Source: Eubacterium sp. AF36-5BH (lineage in GTDB: Bacteria; Bacillota; Clostridia; Lachnospirales; Lachnospiraceae). Taken from it: DNA of 64,000 bases. This document shows, in pieces, positions 1 to 9,078 of the stretch. Where the stretch lies: NCBI RefSeq assembly GCF_003460505.1, contig NZ_QTVG01000003.1, forward strand, positions 124,001 through 188,000, read 5' to 3'. The position numbers were made by a program, and so were the translations under genes. The notes under the pieces are model-generated. The model did no database searches and was not told the DNA's origin. It saw nothing but the letters and a program-made list of their open reading frames with translations. Numbering within the stretch: position 1 is the stretch's first letter; each line of letters begins with the position of its first letter.

Positions 1-30
1 ATTAAGTTGGTTATCCTGTTTTTCATTCAT
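1..30 (-). CDS. Possible 5' end of a gene leaving the window
   Basis: On the minus strand an ATG at 30 opens a frame (M-N-E-K-Q-D-N-Q-L-N) that runs off the window edge, 23 bases after the stop of the S66 peptidase gene. Only a GAG resembling a ribosome binding site lies upstream. Ten codons are too few to identify it; it is listed only because it could be a cotranscribed neighbour. Confidence 0.2.
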   Translation of the reverse strand, partial: MNEKQDNQLN

Positions 31-53
31 TTAAAACTCGAAAATATCTTTTT

Positions 54-1064
54 TTAAATATATTCAAGAATTCCCTTTCCATTACTACTGATTATTTTTG
101 CCTTAGCTCCTTCTATAATTGGAAACTGTGGGCCTTTGTGACCAATATCACTGTTAAATATAATTGGCACATCCAAGTCATCTAAAACCGACATTACTGC
201 ATCTTCATAAGTTCTGTTACTCCAGGAATTGTACATTAACGGTCTGCCAAAAATAAACCCATTAGCATATTTAAAATACCCCTTTTCTTTCATTTGCCAA
301 AGGTGAGTAATAATTGTGGTGTCCTCCATATTGAAACTTTCAAGGTTCCATATTATTCCGTCAGACTTATATTTATTTATAAATTCTTCCGTACCATCAT
401 AGCTTGTTCCTAATAGAAAAACAATTACATCTAAACAACCACCTATTAATCTTCCTGTTATGCTAATTTCATCTTCCATACGACCGTTTACCCACCTAAC
501 TTCTTTGTCTGCACAATAGCCCTCATAGCCACTTACATACTCATGTCTCTCATCTTCAAAATTATCGTAGGAATGAAGTTTCTTTGTTGTTCCTTCAATA
601 ACACCTAAAGCATCCTCTACAGGTTTCTGCCATGGTTTCATTCCAAAATCTCCAACATGACATCCATAGACTGCTGCTGTATCATACTTAGTAACTAAAG
701 GATAAACTATGCATGTATTATCCGAAAACCCTTGAAACCATTTTGGATTCTTACTTAAATACTCAAAATCAATGTATTCAAGCATTTCCATACAATAATC
801 TCCACCTGCAGCAGACATAATGCTTCTAACATTAGGATTATGTATTAATTCATTTATTTCTTTTCCTCTTTCAGCTCCTGTACCACTACAGCCTCTTGCA
901 TCACTTTTGAAAAGATTATCTGTAGCAATTACATTGTAACCCCTGTCAGATAATTGTCTCATTGCATTCTCTACTCTTTTTTTCTTTAATTCATTTACAA
1001 TACCGTCAGATGTTGCAGTAACACCTATGGTATCTCCTTTTTGTAAATATTTTGGTATGTTCAT
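54..1064 (-). CDS. S66 family LD-carboxypeptidase, MccF-like
   Basis: 336 residues, the usual length for S66 peptidases, which remove the terminal D-amino acid from tetrapeptides in peptidoglycan recycling (LdcA) or cleave microcin C-type peptide-nucleotides (MccF). The N-terminus K-G-D-T-I-G-V matches the family start. The nucleophile is Ser114 in G-F-S-D-N-T, with Glu242 (N-L-E-S-F) and His309 (D-I-G-H-K-G-P) as the other triad members; the long insertion between Ser and Glu resembles MccF more than classical LdcA. No signal peptide, so cytoplasmic. An in-frame TAA lies two codons before the ATG, and the only good Shine-Dalgarno (AAAGGAGG) is about 40 bases upstream, so initiation is unusual. 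The substrate is an inference; muropeptide recycling or peptide-antibiotic immunity are both possible. Confidence 0.85.
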   Translation of the reverse strand: MNIPKYLQKGDTIGVTATSDGIVNELKKKRVENAMRQLSDRGYNVIATDNLFKSDARGCSGTGAERGKEINELIHNPNVRSIMSAAGGDYCMEMLEYIDFEYLSKNPKWFQGFSDNTCIVYPLVTKYDTAAVYGCHVGDFGMKPWQKPVEDALGVIEGTTKKLHSYDNFEDERHEYVSGYEGYCADKEVRWVNGRMEDEISITGRLIGGCLDVIVFLLGTSYDGTEEFINKYKSDGIIWNLESFNMEDTTIITHLWQMKEKGYFKYANGFIFGRPLMYNSWSNRTYEDAVMSVLDDLDVPIIFNSDIGHKGPQFPIIEGAKAKIISSNGKGILEYI

Positions 1065-1212
1065 ATATTATCGTATAATTCCGGTAATGCTTAGAATTAC
1101 ACCTGCCTCCTTTAAACTTTATATTTTGCTTGTATCTAATTATTTATATTCTTCACCTATTAGTCTACATATTCTTTTATGTAGTCTCTTCTTGGTTTTA
1201 CAAAATAATTCT

Positions 1213-4200
1213 TTATATAGCCATTTCTTCTCCCAATTTTACAGAATAAATTATCATTTCAGAAACTTTTTTTCCTGTGATTTTTTCCAGGGCTAATTTG
1301 TAACATTCTAACTGTTTCTTATATCTATGCTTTAATTCATCCATTGAGTCAACATTGTCTGTCTTATAATCTAAAATCACATACCTGTCATCCTCTATAA
1401 AGCATACGTCAATAATACCCTGAATAATCATTAACTCATCTGAGTTTGAGTGTTCCTTAATTTCCTTTGCCTGTACTCCTAAAAGAAACTGTCGTTCTCT
1501 ATATAACTGATTACTTTCCTTTGCCTTAGCCATTCTTTCAAAAACCTTTGTTTTTGTGAATTTTAAAATATCATAAGGATTAACAGCCTCTCCCTGAATC
1601 TTAGTTAATAATTTGCTGTCAATTTGAGCCTGTATCATATTAGTAATTATATCTTTTGAATATTCTTTGTTTTCTATATCCATTAATTCAAAAACTCTAT
1701 GATATGCTGTGCCTCGCTCTGCTCCATATATTCTATCCGAAGACTCCTTGTCCTCTTTCATAAACTGTGGAACAATTTCCGTCTCTTTATGAACAGAAGT
1801 TTTTTCAAAGATTTTGTCTAAAGAATCTTCTGCTTCTTCATCTGCCATACTTTCTTTTTTCAGTTCAGTTACACTTGCTTTTGAACAAAGGTTAATATCT
1901 TCAATATAAGGATATTCAAAATTAAAATCTTTAATAAGTCTGTCGTAAACATCCTTTGGTACTTCCGCATTATTCCATGTTTCAAGTAACATCTTTTTTA
2001 ATTCAGATTTTACCATTTGATCTACTTCATTTTCCGATATTTCATCTTCAGTTACAAAACTGTTATTAACTAAAACCTGATTCTTTAAATATACAAATCG
2101 TATCCATTTAAAGAAAGAGCTGTTGTTCATTATCTGATTATAAGTTAGTGGAACATCTTCTGAATTAATGACTTCCTCACATTCCTTTTCATACTTGCCT
2201 CCAACACGTCCTGTTATAATCAGCTTTTCCTTGGCTCTTGTTAATGCAACATACAAAAGACGTAAATACTCCATACGACTTTCCTGTTTGTTTAAATCCT
2301 TTACATACTTTCTATATGTAGGTGTAACTGTTAGTTTCACATCCGGAAAAATGGCATCTACTGCTGCATAGCCATTGTCACTTATATCTACAGTTCCTGC
2401 ATCTGCAACGAAGTTACTTGAAGTGTCACAAATGAAAACAATAGGGAACTGCAAACCTTTACTTTTATGAATTGAAAGTATTCTTACAATGTTATCATTT
2501 TCATTAACTGTTGATGCTTCCCCCTGGTCACTGTCTAACTCCTTAATCTTCTCAATATATCTTACAAAATTAAAAAGTCCCCTATAACTTGTTTTCTCAT
2601 AGTTTGCAGCCTTCTCCTTTAAGTTCTCAATATTTAAATATCTTCTCTTTCCATTGCTTAAGGCTGATACATAATACTGAAATCCTGTTCGTTCTAATAT
2701 TTCATTTATAATTTCATATACGGAATTCTTATAATCCAGTTTTCTGTAATAATTAAGTTCCTTAAAGAAATCATAAATTTTCTTAACAAGATTTGAATCA
2801 TCTCCTGTTTCCTGATAAGCCAATAAAGAATCAAGAAATGAAATCTTACGGTTATCTCCCTTAATTACTGCAAGTTCGTCATCTGTAAAATTAAACATAG
2901 CACTTGTTAGTACCGAAACTAATGGTATGTCCTGTCTTAGGTTGTCAATTATGGTAAGCATATTCATAATGGTTTCCACTTCCATTGAATCAAAAAATCC
3001 GCTCTTAGAATCTGCATATGCAGGAATTCCCATATTCATAAGCTGCTCAACATATATGCCTGCATTGCTTTTTACACTACGCATTAAAATAACTATATCC
3101 TTGTACTGGGCAGGTCGCATTTTCCCATCTTTTCCCTGAACCATAAAGCCATTTTGCGGGTCCGTTAATTCCCTGATTTTAGATGCTACAAATGTAGCCT
3201 CTTTTTCTTTTGAGCCGGTTTGTATACCGATAAATTCTGTTCTATTATCCTGTCTTTCAGGAATCTTCTCATACTGTGCTCCCAAAGAAAGTCTGTGTCC
3301 TTTTTGATAATCAATGTCACCGAAATTAGGAGTCATTATTCTGTCAAATAAGAAATTTACACTGTCTATTATTTCCTTTCTACTTCTAAAGTTCTGATCT
3401 AGCGTAATCAGACAATTATCTGCCTGCAAGTCTTCTTCATAAGAATAAAACTTCTCAAGGAACAACTGAGGTTTTGCATTTCTAAAACGATAGATGCTCT
3501 GCTTAACATCCCCAACCATAAACATATTATTAATGCCATAGCCTTTTGAAACACTTGTTAAAATTGCTTCCTGAACATAGTTGCTGTCCTGATACTCGTC
3601 AATCATAATTTCTTTATAGTTTTTTGACATATCCTTTGCCACTTTTGTTGGCTGTAACTTTCCATTGCCATCTATGTCATTTAAAATATTAAGTGCCATG
3701 TGAGCAATATCGTCAAAGTCTGCAATTCTCTTTTCTCTTTTCTCCGCTGTAAATCTTTCAATAAGTTTTATTGTAATCTCGCATAATATATCTATTGTTT
3801 CTCTGCAATTAACCAAGTCTTCATAAATCTCATCAATCGGTTCTGTAAAGTACAAATCCTTAAGATTTTCGACGGTTGCTTTTACTGAAGAATTTATTGT
3901 TTTTACCTTTAACTTTAATTCAGGATTACCTTTTCTTACTGTTGATAGTCTTGGTAAACTAATTTTCTCACAATACTTCGCCAAGGCTCTAAAATCTTTT
4001 TTGTCTAATAAATGCTCGATTTCTATCAGCATGTCTTTTGAATTTTGTCCAAAACTCTTTAAGTCATCATCCATTTCAGAAATCTCTATTGCTTTTTGCA
4101 AATCTTCCCTGCATTTATTTAACTGGTCTACTGTTGACTTAAAAACATGCCCATATACTTCTCCGTTTAATATGTCATCTAAATTGTTAAACTTATATTT

Positions 4201-4782
4201 GTTTTTTAAATTGTTAACCCAAAGAATCGGATTAATTTCCCCTTTAGCCTTTTTATAAATTGTATCTACAATGTTAAATATTCTGTCGTTTACCTTCCCA
4301 CCTGAATATTTTCTTGCCAACTCTAAAAATTCTTCCGAACCTTCTTCGTAGTATTCTTCCAAAATATTGTTGAGAATATCGTTTTTCATTAATTCTACTT
4401 CTATTTCTTCAGCAATTCTATAATTAGGATCTAAGTCAATTTTATCAAAATTTTCTTTGACTACTTTTCCACAAAAACTGTCAATTGTAGTTATTGTTGC
4501 ATTATTTAGCAAAGTTAATTGTTTTACAATATTGTCATTATTATTACTTTCCTGTAATTCTTCAAGTCTCTCTCTCAATCGCTCTTTCATTTCTGAAGCT
4601 GCTGCCCTTGTAAATGTAAGAACAAGTAACTGGTCTACATCAATGTTTTCACGCTCATCTGTAATAAGGCTTACAATTCTCTCAACCAATACTGCTGTTT
4701 TTCCGGAACCTGCTGCCGCAGAAACAAGAATATTACGATTTCTGGTATTTATAATATCTAACTGCTTATCTGTCCACTTCAT
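1213..4782 (-). CDS. addA: ATP-dependent helicase/nuclease subunit A
   Basis: 1189-residue UvrD-type helicase with a C-terminal nuclease, the AddA subunit of the AddAB complex that resects double-strand breaks before RecA loading, the Firmicutes counterpart of RecBCD. Walker A A-A-G-S-G-K-T is at residues 24-29, the DEYQD-type Walker B near 390, the helicase motif S-I-H-K-S-K-G-L-Q-F near 770, and the nuclease motif V-I-L-D-Y-K-T-D near 1137. The start has AGGAGAG upstream. The ATG overlaps the end of addB by 17 bases, so the two are translationally coupled. Length and motif order are normal; nothing is missing. Confidence 0.97.
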   Translation of the reverse strand: MKWTDKQLDIINTRNRNILVSAAAGSGKTAVLVERIVSLITDERENIDVDQLLVLTFTRAAASEMKERLRERLEELQESNNNDNIVKQLTLLNNATITTIDSFCGKVVKENFDKIDLDPNYRIAEEIEVELMKNDILNNILEEYYEEGSEEFLELARKYSGGKVNDRIFNIVDTIYKKAKGEINPILWVNNLKNKYKFNNLDDILNGEVYGHVFKSTVDQLNKCREDLQKAIEISEMDDDLKSFGQNSKDMLIEIEHLLDKKDFRALAKYCEKISLPRLSTVRKGNPELKLKVKTINSSVKATVENLKDLYFTEPIDEIYEDLVNCRETIDILCEITIKLIERFTAEKREKRIADFDDIAHMALNILNDIDGNGKLQPTKVAKDMSKNYKEIMIDEYQDSNYVQEAILTSVSKGYGINNMFMVGDVKQSIYRFRNAKPQLFLEKFYSYEEDLQADNCLITLDQNFRSRKEIIDSVNFLFDRIMTPNFGDIDYQKGHRLSLGAQYEKIPERQDNRTEFIGIQTGSKEKEATFVASKIRELTDPQNGFMVQGKDGKMRPAQYKDIVILMRSVKSNAGIYVEQLMNMGIPAYADSKSGFFDSMEVETIMNMLTIIDNLRQDIPLVSVLTSAMFNFTDDELAVIKGDNRKISFLDSLLAYQETGDDSNLVKKIYDFFKELNYYRKLDYKNSVYEIINEILERTGFQYYVSALSNGKRRYLNIENLKEKAANYEKTSYRGLFNFVRYIEKIKELDSDQGEASTVNENDNIVRILSIHKSKGLQFPIVFICDTSSNFVADAGTVDISDNGYAAVDAIFPDVKLTVTPTYRKYVKDLNKQESRMEYLRLLYVALTRAKEKLIITGRVGGKYEKECEEVINSEDVPLTYNQIMNNSSFFKWIRFVYLKNQVLVNNSFVTEDEISENEVDQMVKSELKKMLLETWNNAEVPKDVYDRLIKDFNFEYPYIEDINLCSKASVTELKKESMADEEAEDSLDKIFEKTSVHKETEIVPQFMKEDKESSDRIYGAERGTAYHRVFELMDIENKEYSKDIITNMIQAQIDSKLLTKIQGEAVNPYDILKFTKTKVFERMAKAKESNQLYRERQFLLGVQAKEIKEHSNSDELMIIQGIIDVCFIEDDRYVILDYKTDNVDSMDELKHRYKKQLECYKLALEKITGKKVSEMIIYSVKLGEEMAI

Positions 4783-7700
4783 TTAATAACTCTCCTATAT
4801 TTCCAAAAGAAACACTTTCTAATTGTCTGTATTTATCTCCCAATGCCTGATCAAATCTGCATATTCCCTTATAGCTACAATATCTGCACTGTTCCTCTAT
4901 TGGGTTGATTGAAATCTTACCGCTAAGCAAATCATTCTTTAACTCATCTGCTTTGTTTGATACATGCTTGATTAGTTTAGAATATGTTTGTTCATCTAAA
5001 ATCTGACTTGTTTTCTTTGGATTGCCTGATTTGTCATAAGATACTTTTACAATCTTTGATTCATTGTTTTTCTCTACATCTTCATCTACAGCATCTATAA
5101 CTTCCTTACTGTCACATACAATTCCTGTCATTTGGAATTTTGGTAATTGCTGTTTGAAAACTATTTCCTTTAAAATTTCTTCATCAGTTCTTGTATCCTC
5201 TTTATTAACATCCCTATGCATCTTAATTAAGTCATTTGTTCCACTTATATTCATATATGGATCTCTAATATTAAAATAAAGTCCTGCTGCCGGTAAAATT
5301 TCTTTGGAAGTTTTCTTCTTTTCGTAATTTATCGCATCATTAATATATACTAATAACTGCATCTGAATTCCGTTATAGGCTTTTGTAATGTCAAATACCA
5401 TTTCTGATGACTTATAATCAATAACTTTTACATATAACTTATCATCTGTTTCATAAGTATCAATTCTATCTACAATTCCATGTTCTAATGGTATTTCATA
5501 TTCTGCCGGTTTGAATTTTCCATGATTAATATGATTTATTAACACCTTAACAGTTTTCTCAGCTATTTCTTTTACCTGATTAGTTATAAAAGCATTTCTT
5601 GCTGAACCTTCAAGAGCTTCATTATCATATTTTTCAAAAGTGTATTTCACTGCTTTTTTAATTAACTCACTGCTTTTCTCATCAGTAATTTCCTTCCACT
5701 GAAGCTGCTTGCTATTCACCATTTCAAAAAACTTCTGTATAGTTATATGATAAAGATTTCCAATATCATAAGCCTCTATTGAAAATTTTTCTCTTTCCTT
5801 TAATTTCAAACCATAAGAAAGGAACTGTGAATAAGCACATTTAGCATAATTTTCCAGTCTTGTTATACCAATATTACCAGGAATACCATATAATTTTTTT
5901 GCATATTCTTTCATTAAGTCATTCCTGTTATTATTATAAAATCCACCTTCTAATATTAAATTCATTATTTTTGCAGTTGACTTATCCGACAATAAAATCT
6001 TACTTAAATAATTAAATCTCGGATTATCTTCGCCATTTCTATATGCATTAATGTTTTCAGCAACATACTGTAAGGCAACTTTTTTGTTAGTAATGTGGCT
6101 TACCGGAATTTCTATTTCCTCAAAATGCTTTTCTTTCATATTAGGAAACATTTTTTCCAGTATTCCAATTATATATGATTTTCTTAAAGTTGAACCATCA
6201 CTGTCTGACTTGCTGTAACATAAAACAATCTGTTCTAATGGTTTGGCAAATAATGAATATAAATATATTCTCTGTTTAAAAATATTTTCCCTTGTAGTTG
6301 GTGCTAATTTGTAATCCTTAGACTTTAATATGTCTCTCTCACTATCAGTTATAATACCCCCGGGAGTGCTGTTTTTAGGAACAATACCATCATTCATACC
6401 AAGGAAAAATAATATTTTTTTGGTGTCCTTTAATCTGGTTCTCTCAATATTACCCACCATAATTGTATCGATTCCCGGTGGAATAATTCCTATTTTTACC
6501 TGAGAAAGTCCTGCTTCTAAAATATCGTTATATTCTTCTGTAGTTACAATCTCATCACCCATTAAGGCAACTAATCTATCAAAAACATTAATTACTGATT
6601 CATATATTTGGCTATATTCTTTTTCCAGTGCAACAACCTTCTTCTCCCTAAATTCTTCTGCTTTTTTCTGTATTTTGTCCTGTATGTTATGTTTTACAGT
6701 AAACAAATATACTGCTTTGGTTCTTTCAAAAACTGTTGCGTCTTTTTTGATAAACTCATCCCTAAGTTCCTGTAATCCTTCTACTATCTGTTCTCTAATT
6801 GTATTAACAATTTCTATATGTCCTTCTTCCATAAATGGATATACTTTCTCCCAGTTCTTAACGTAACTTCTATATCCTCTTCTATTAGATTTCAAAATAT
6901 AGTTTTCAAATATGTCGCACATATTTTCATCTAATTCCATAAATTTTAATCTAACAAATCGCATAACTGTCTGATGAGAAAAATCCTTATTAATTACATC
7001 CAATGCAGCAAGAATCCCGTCAACATATTTGTTTGCAAGAATGTCCTCCTTGTGGTCAATAAAACATGGCAAATCATATTTTTCAAATGCCTGCTCTATA
7101 TACTTATGGTAACTTTCTATATCCCCTGCAATAACAGCTATGTCATTATATCTGTAATCACCGCTTTTAATTAATTTAGATATTTCACCTGCAACATATT
7201 CTGCCTCTCCTTTAGGATTATTTAAGGCATAAATTCTTATATTGTCATTGCTTTCCTTATATTGAGCTTTCTTTGTGTTTCTAAATATATTTTCTTCCAC
7301 AAAAGCTAATGGCTTTGCCAGATTGCCTAATCTTGAATTTTCTTTTTGAGCCTGATTACGCTCTAAGTCAATTACAATATTAGGTTCAATTTCAACAGAA
7401 TTCTTAATAGCCAGTTCTCTAATCTTTACAATTGTTTCCTTACTTAAGCTAAAAAGTTCCATTGCGTCATAACCTTTAAAATCAACCTGTTCTTCAGGCA
7501 AAGTTACTGCCAAGGAAACATGAGGGCTGTATTTTAATAACTGTTCTATGACTTTGTACTGGATTGGTGTAAAGCCTGTAAAACTGTCAAAATAAAAGTA
7601 TGTATTCTTTACATATTCTGACTTAGGAATGTATTCACAAAGAAGACTTAACAAATCTTCGTTTGTTATTGCCCTATTTTCTATAAACTTATTAAATTCA

Positions 7701-8191
7701 TTATTTATAATTTCCAAATCCTGTATTTTTAATTTAAGTGTAGGGTAATCTTCTACTTTTCCTTCAATGTCATTAAGGCTCTCCTGATTAATGCTATACT
7801 GTCTAAACTCAGATATAAGCGTTTTCACCTTGTCGGTAAAGCCCATCATTTTTACTTTGTTTTTGTAAACATAAAGCTTATCTTTGCAATCTTCTAAAAC
7901 CTTTCTAATTACAAGAGTCTTACCCAAATCATCCATAACATTTAAGTCATTAACTCCCAGTTCTTCAAATATTGCATAAGCAAGTCTGGTTAAACTTGTA
8001 ACTTCTATGTTGAAGCACCCATGATTAGGATGTAATGTTAATATTTCTTTTTGAGTTTCCATTGAATATTGTTCAGGTACAACTGCCACAAAATTCTTAT
8101 CTTCCATCTTCATTGAAAGACTTATCATTTCCTGAATTAAAGTATAAGATTTTCCTGAGCCTGCCCGTCCCAAAATTAATTGTAATGCCAT
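4766..8191 (-). CDS. addB: ATP-dependent helicase/nuclease subunit B
   Basis: 1141-residue AddB. It begins with the Walker A G-R-A-G-S-G-K-S at residues 8-15, has an otherwise degenerate helicase fold, and ends with a RecB-family nuclease domain (V-I-D-Y-K-S-S near 922). The four cysteines expected for the nuclease-domain iron-sulfur cluster are visible: one in Y-A-K-C-A near 782 and three in C-R-Y-C-S-Y-K-G-I-C near 1102-1111. It is first in the addB-addA operon, with AGAGG upstream of the ATG. AddB supplies the nuclease for one strand and the crossover-hotspot recognition surface. Confidence 0.97.
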   Translation of the reverse strand: MALQLILGRAGSGKSYTLIQEMISLSMKMEDKNFVAVVPEQYSMETQKEILTLHPNHGCFNIEVTSLTRLAYAIFEELGVNDLNVMDDLGKTLVIRKVLEDCKDKLYVYKNKVKMMGFTDKVKTLISEFRQYSINQESLNDIEGKVEDYPTLKLKIQDLEIINNEFNKFIENRAITNEDLLSLLCEYIPKSEYVKNTYFYFDSFTGFTPIQYKVIEQLLKYSPHVSLAVTLPEEQVDFKGYDAMELFSLSKETIVKIRELAIKNSVEIEPNIVIDLERNQAQKENSRLGNLAKPLAFVEENIFRNTKKAQYKESNDNIRIYALNNPKGEAEYVAGEISKLIKSGDYRYNDIAVIAGDIESYHKYIEQAFEKYDLPCFIDHKEDILANKYVDGILAALDVINKDFSHQTVMRFVRLKFMELDENMCDIFENYILKSNRRGYRSYVKNWEKVYPFMEEGHIEIVNTIREQIVEGLQELRDEFIKKDATVFERTKAVYLFTVKHNIQDKIQKKAEEFREKKVVALEKEYSQIYESVINVFDRLVALMGDEIVTTEEYNDILEAGLSQVKIGIIPPGIDTIMVGNIERTRLKDTKKILFFLGMNDGIVPKNSTPGGIITDSERDILKSKDYKLAPTTRENIFKQRIYLYSLFAKPLEQIVLCYSKSDSDGSTLRKSYIIGILEKMFPNMKEKHFEEIEIPVSHITNKKVALQYVAENINAYRNGEDNPRFNYLSKILLSDKSTAKIMNLILEGGFYNNNRNDLMKEYAKKLYGIPGNIGITRLENYAKCAYSQFLSYGLKLKEREKFSIEAYDIGNLYHITIQKFFEMVNSKQLQWKEITDEKSSELIKKAVKYTFEKYDNEALEGSARNAFITNQVKEIAEKTVKVLINHINHGKFKPAEYEIPLEHGIVDRIDTYETDDKLYVKVIDYKSSEMVFDITKAYNGIQMQLLVYINDAINYEKKKTSKEILPAAGLYFNIRDPYMNISGTNDLIKMHRDVNKEDTRTDEEILKEIVFKQQLPKFQMTGIVCDSKEVIDAVDEDVEKNNESKIVKVSYDKSGNPKKTSQILDEQTYSKLIKHVSNKADELKNDLLSGKISINPIEEQCRYCSYKGICRFDQALGDKYRQLESVSFGNIGELLNEVDR

Positions 8192-8479
8192 ACATATACC
8201 TCTTATTTAATCATCTTTTATAATTTTTACATTTTTATAATAACTTTATCTTTTTTATTTTTGTAATACTATCCTTAAATATTATTGTACAATGATATAC
8301 TGCCATAATCTTTTAATAAGCAAATTTCTTGCACTATTATAGTATACCAAATTACAGCGTACTTTAATGTATCTTTTTTTAATTTATAAGCTAATTATTT
8401 TAATAATATTGTTTTTTCATGTATACTTTCTCATTCCTTTTAATAAACTTAAATATAAAATATTTTTTAAGGAGTCATT
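8192..8479. other. AT-rich divergent intergenic region
   Basis: 288 bases between the divergent addBA operon and the small membrane protein gene. It must hold both promoters, but the AT-rich sequence gives several equally poor candidates; on the minus strand TTGCTT-N18-TATATC near 8300-8330 is the most promoter-like. I see no gene or strong hairpin here. Confidence 0.4.
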
Positions 8480-8917
8480 ATGGGAAAAAGTCCAAAATTT
8501 ATGGTATTTCATTTAAAGGAGCTTATTTATACCCTTGTGTTTGTACTCCTTGGTATTGTACTGATAATATCTTTGATATTTATGTTTTGTAATAAAAACC
8601 AAGGAGAAAAAGAAACAAAAACTACCAATAGCCAATATGAAGCCGGAGTTTACACTTCCCAAGTTACATTAAATGGTAATCCTATGGAAATATCCGTTAC
8701 CCTTGATAACAATCACATAAATGCCATTACCGTCACTAACGTAAGCGATACAATCTCCACAATGTATCCACTGGTACAGCCAGCCTTCGATGATATTGCA
8801 AATCAGATTGTTGACAGTCAGTCAGTTAAAAACGTAAAATTCTCTAAAGACAGCAAGTATACATATACCATGTTGTATGATGCAATTGTGGACACTATAA
8901 ACAAAGGAAAAAAATAA
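8480..8917 (+). CDS. Small membrane-anchored extracytoplasmic protein, unknown function
   Basis: 145 residues. A short basic N-terminus is followed by one hydrophobic segment at about residues 13-37, then an external domain of about 100 residues beginning Y-E-A-G-V-Y-T-S. The alternating beta-strand pattern (V-T-L-N-G-N-P-M-E-I-S-V-T-L-D-N-N) resembles the small FMN-binding/NqrC-like beta domains, but I see no flavin attachment Ser/Thr motif, so this is only a fold suggestion. AAGGAG lies before the ATG, and a strong terminator follows. It stands alone between addBA and nadE and faces nadE head-on, so no partner can be inferred. Confidence 0.75.
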   Translation: MGKSPKFMVFHLKELIYTLVFVLLGIVLIISLIFMFCNKNQGEKETKTTNSQYEAGVYTSQVTLNGNPMEISVTLDNNHINAITVTNVSDTISTMYPLVQPAFDDIANQIVDSQSVKNVKFSKDSKYTYTMLYDAIVDTINKGKK

Positions 8918-8990
8918 CCCTCCTATATTTGATTTATTATAGTTTATTTTTATTTTCCTATTTTTCTTAATTGTTACCTCTTTTTTACCA

Positions 8991-9022
8991 AAAAGGATGA
9001 GACAAAAATGCCTCATCCTTTT
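8991..9022. terminator. Bidirectional terminator between the 8480 gene and nadE
   Basis: Perfect 11-bp inverted repeat AAAAGGATGAG/CTCATCCTTTT with a 10-base loop, T-rich on both exits. It serves the convergent pair: the membrane-protein gene from the left and nadE from the right. Confidence 0.85.
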
Positions 9023-9078
9023 ATTTCTTTTAAAATATTTATAATTATATTCTTCTTGTGATTATATTAATAAATCTG

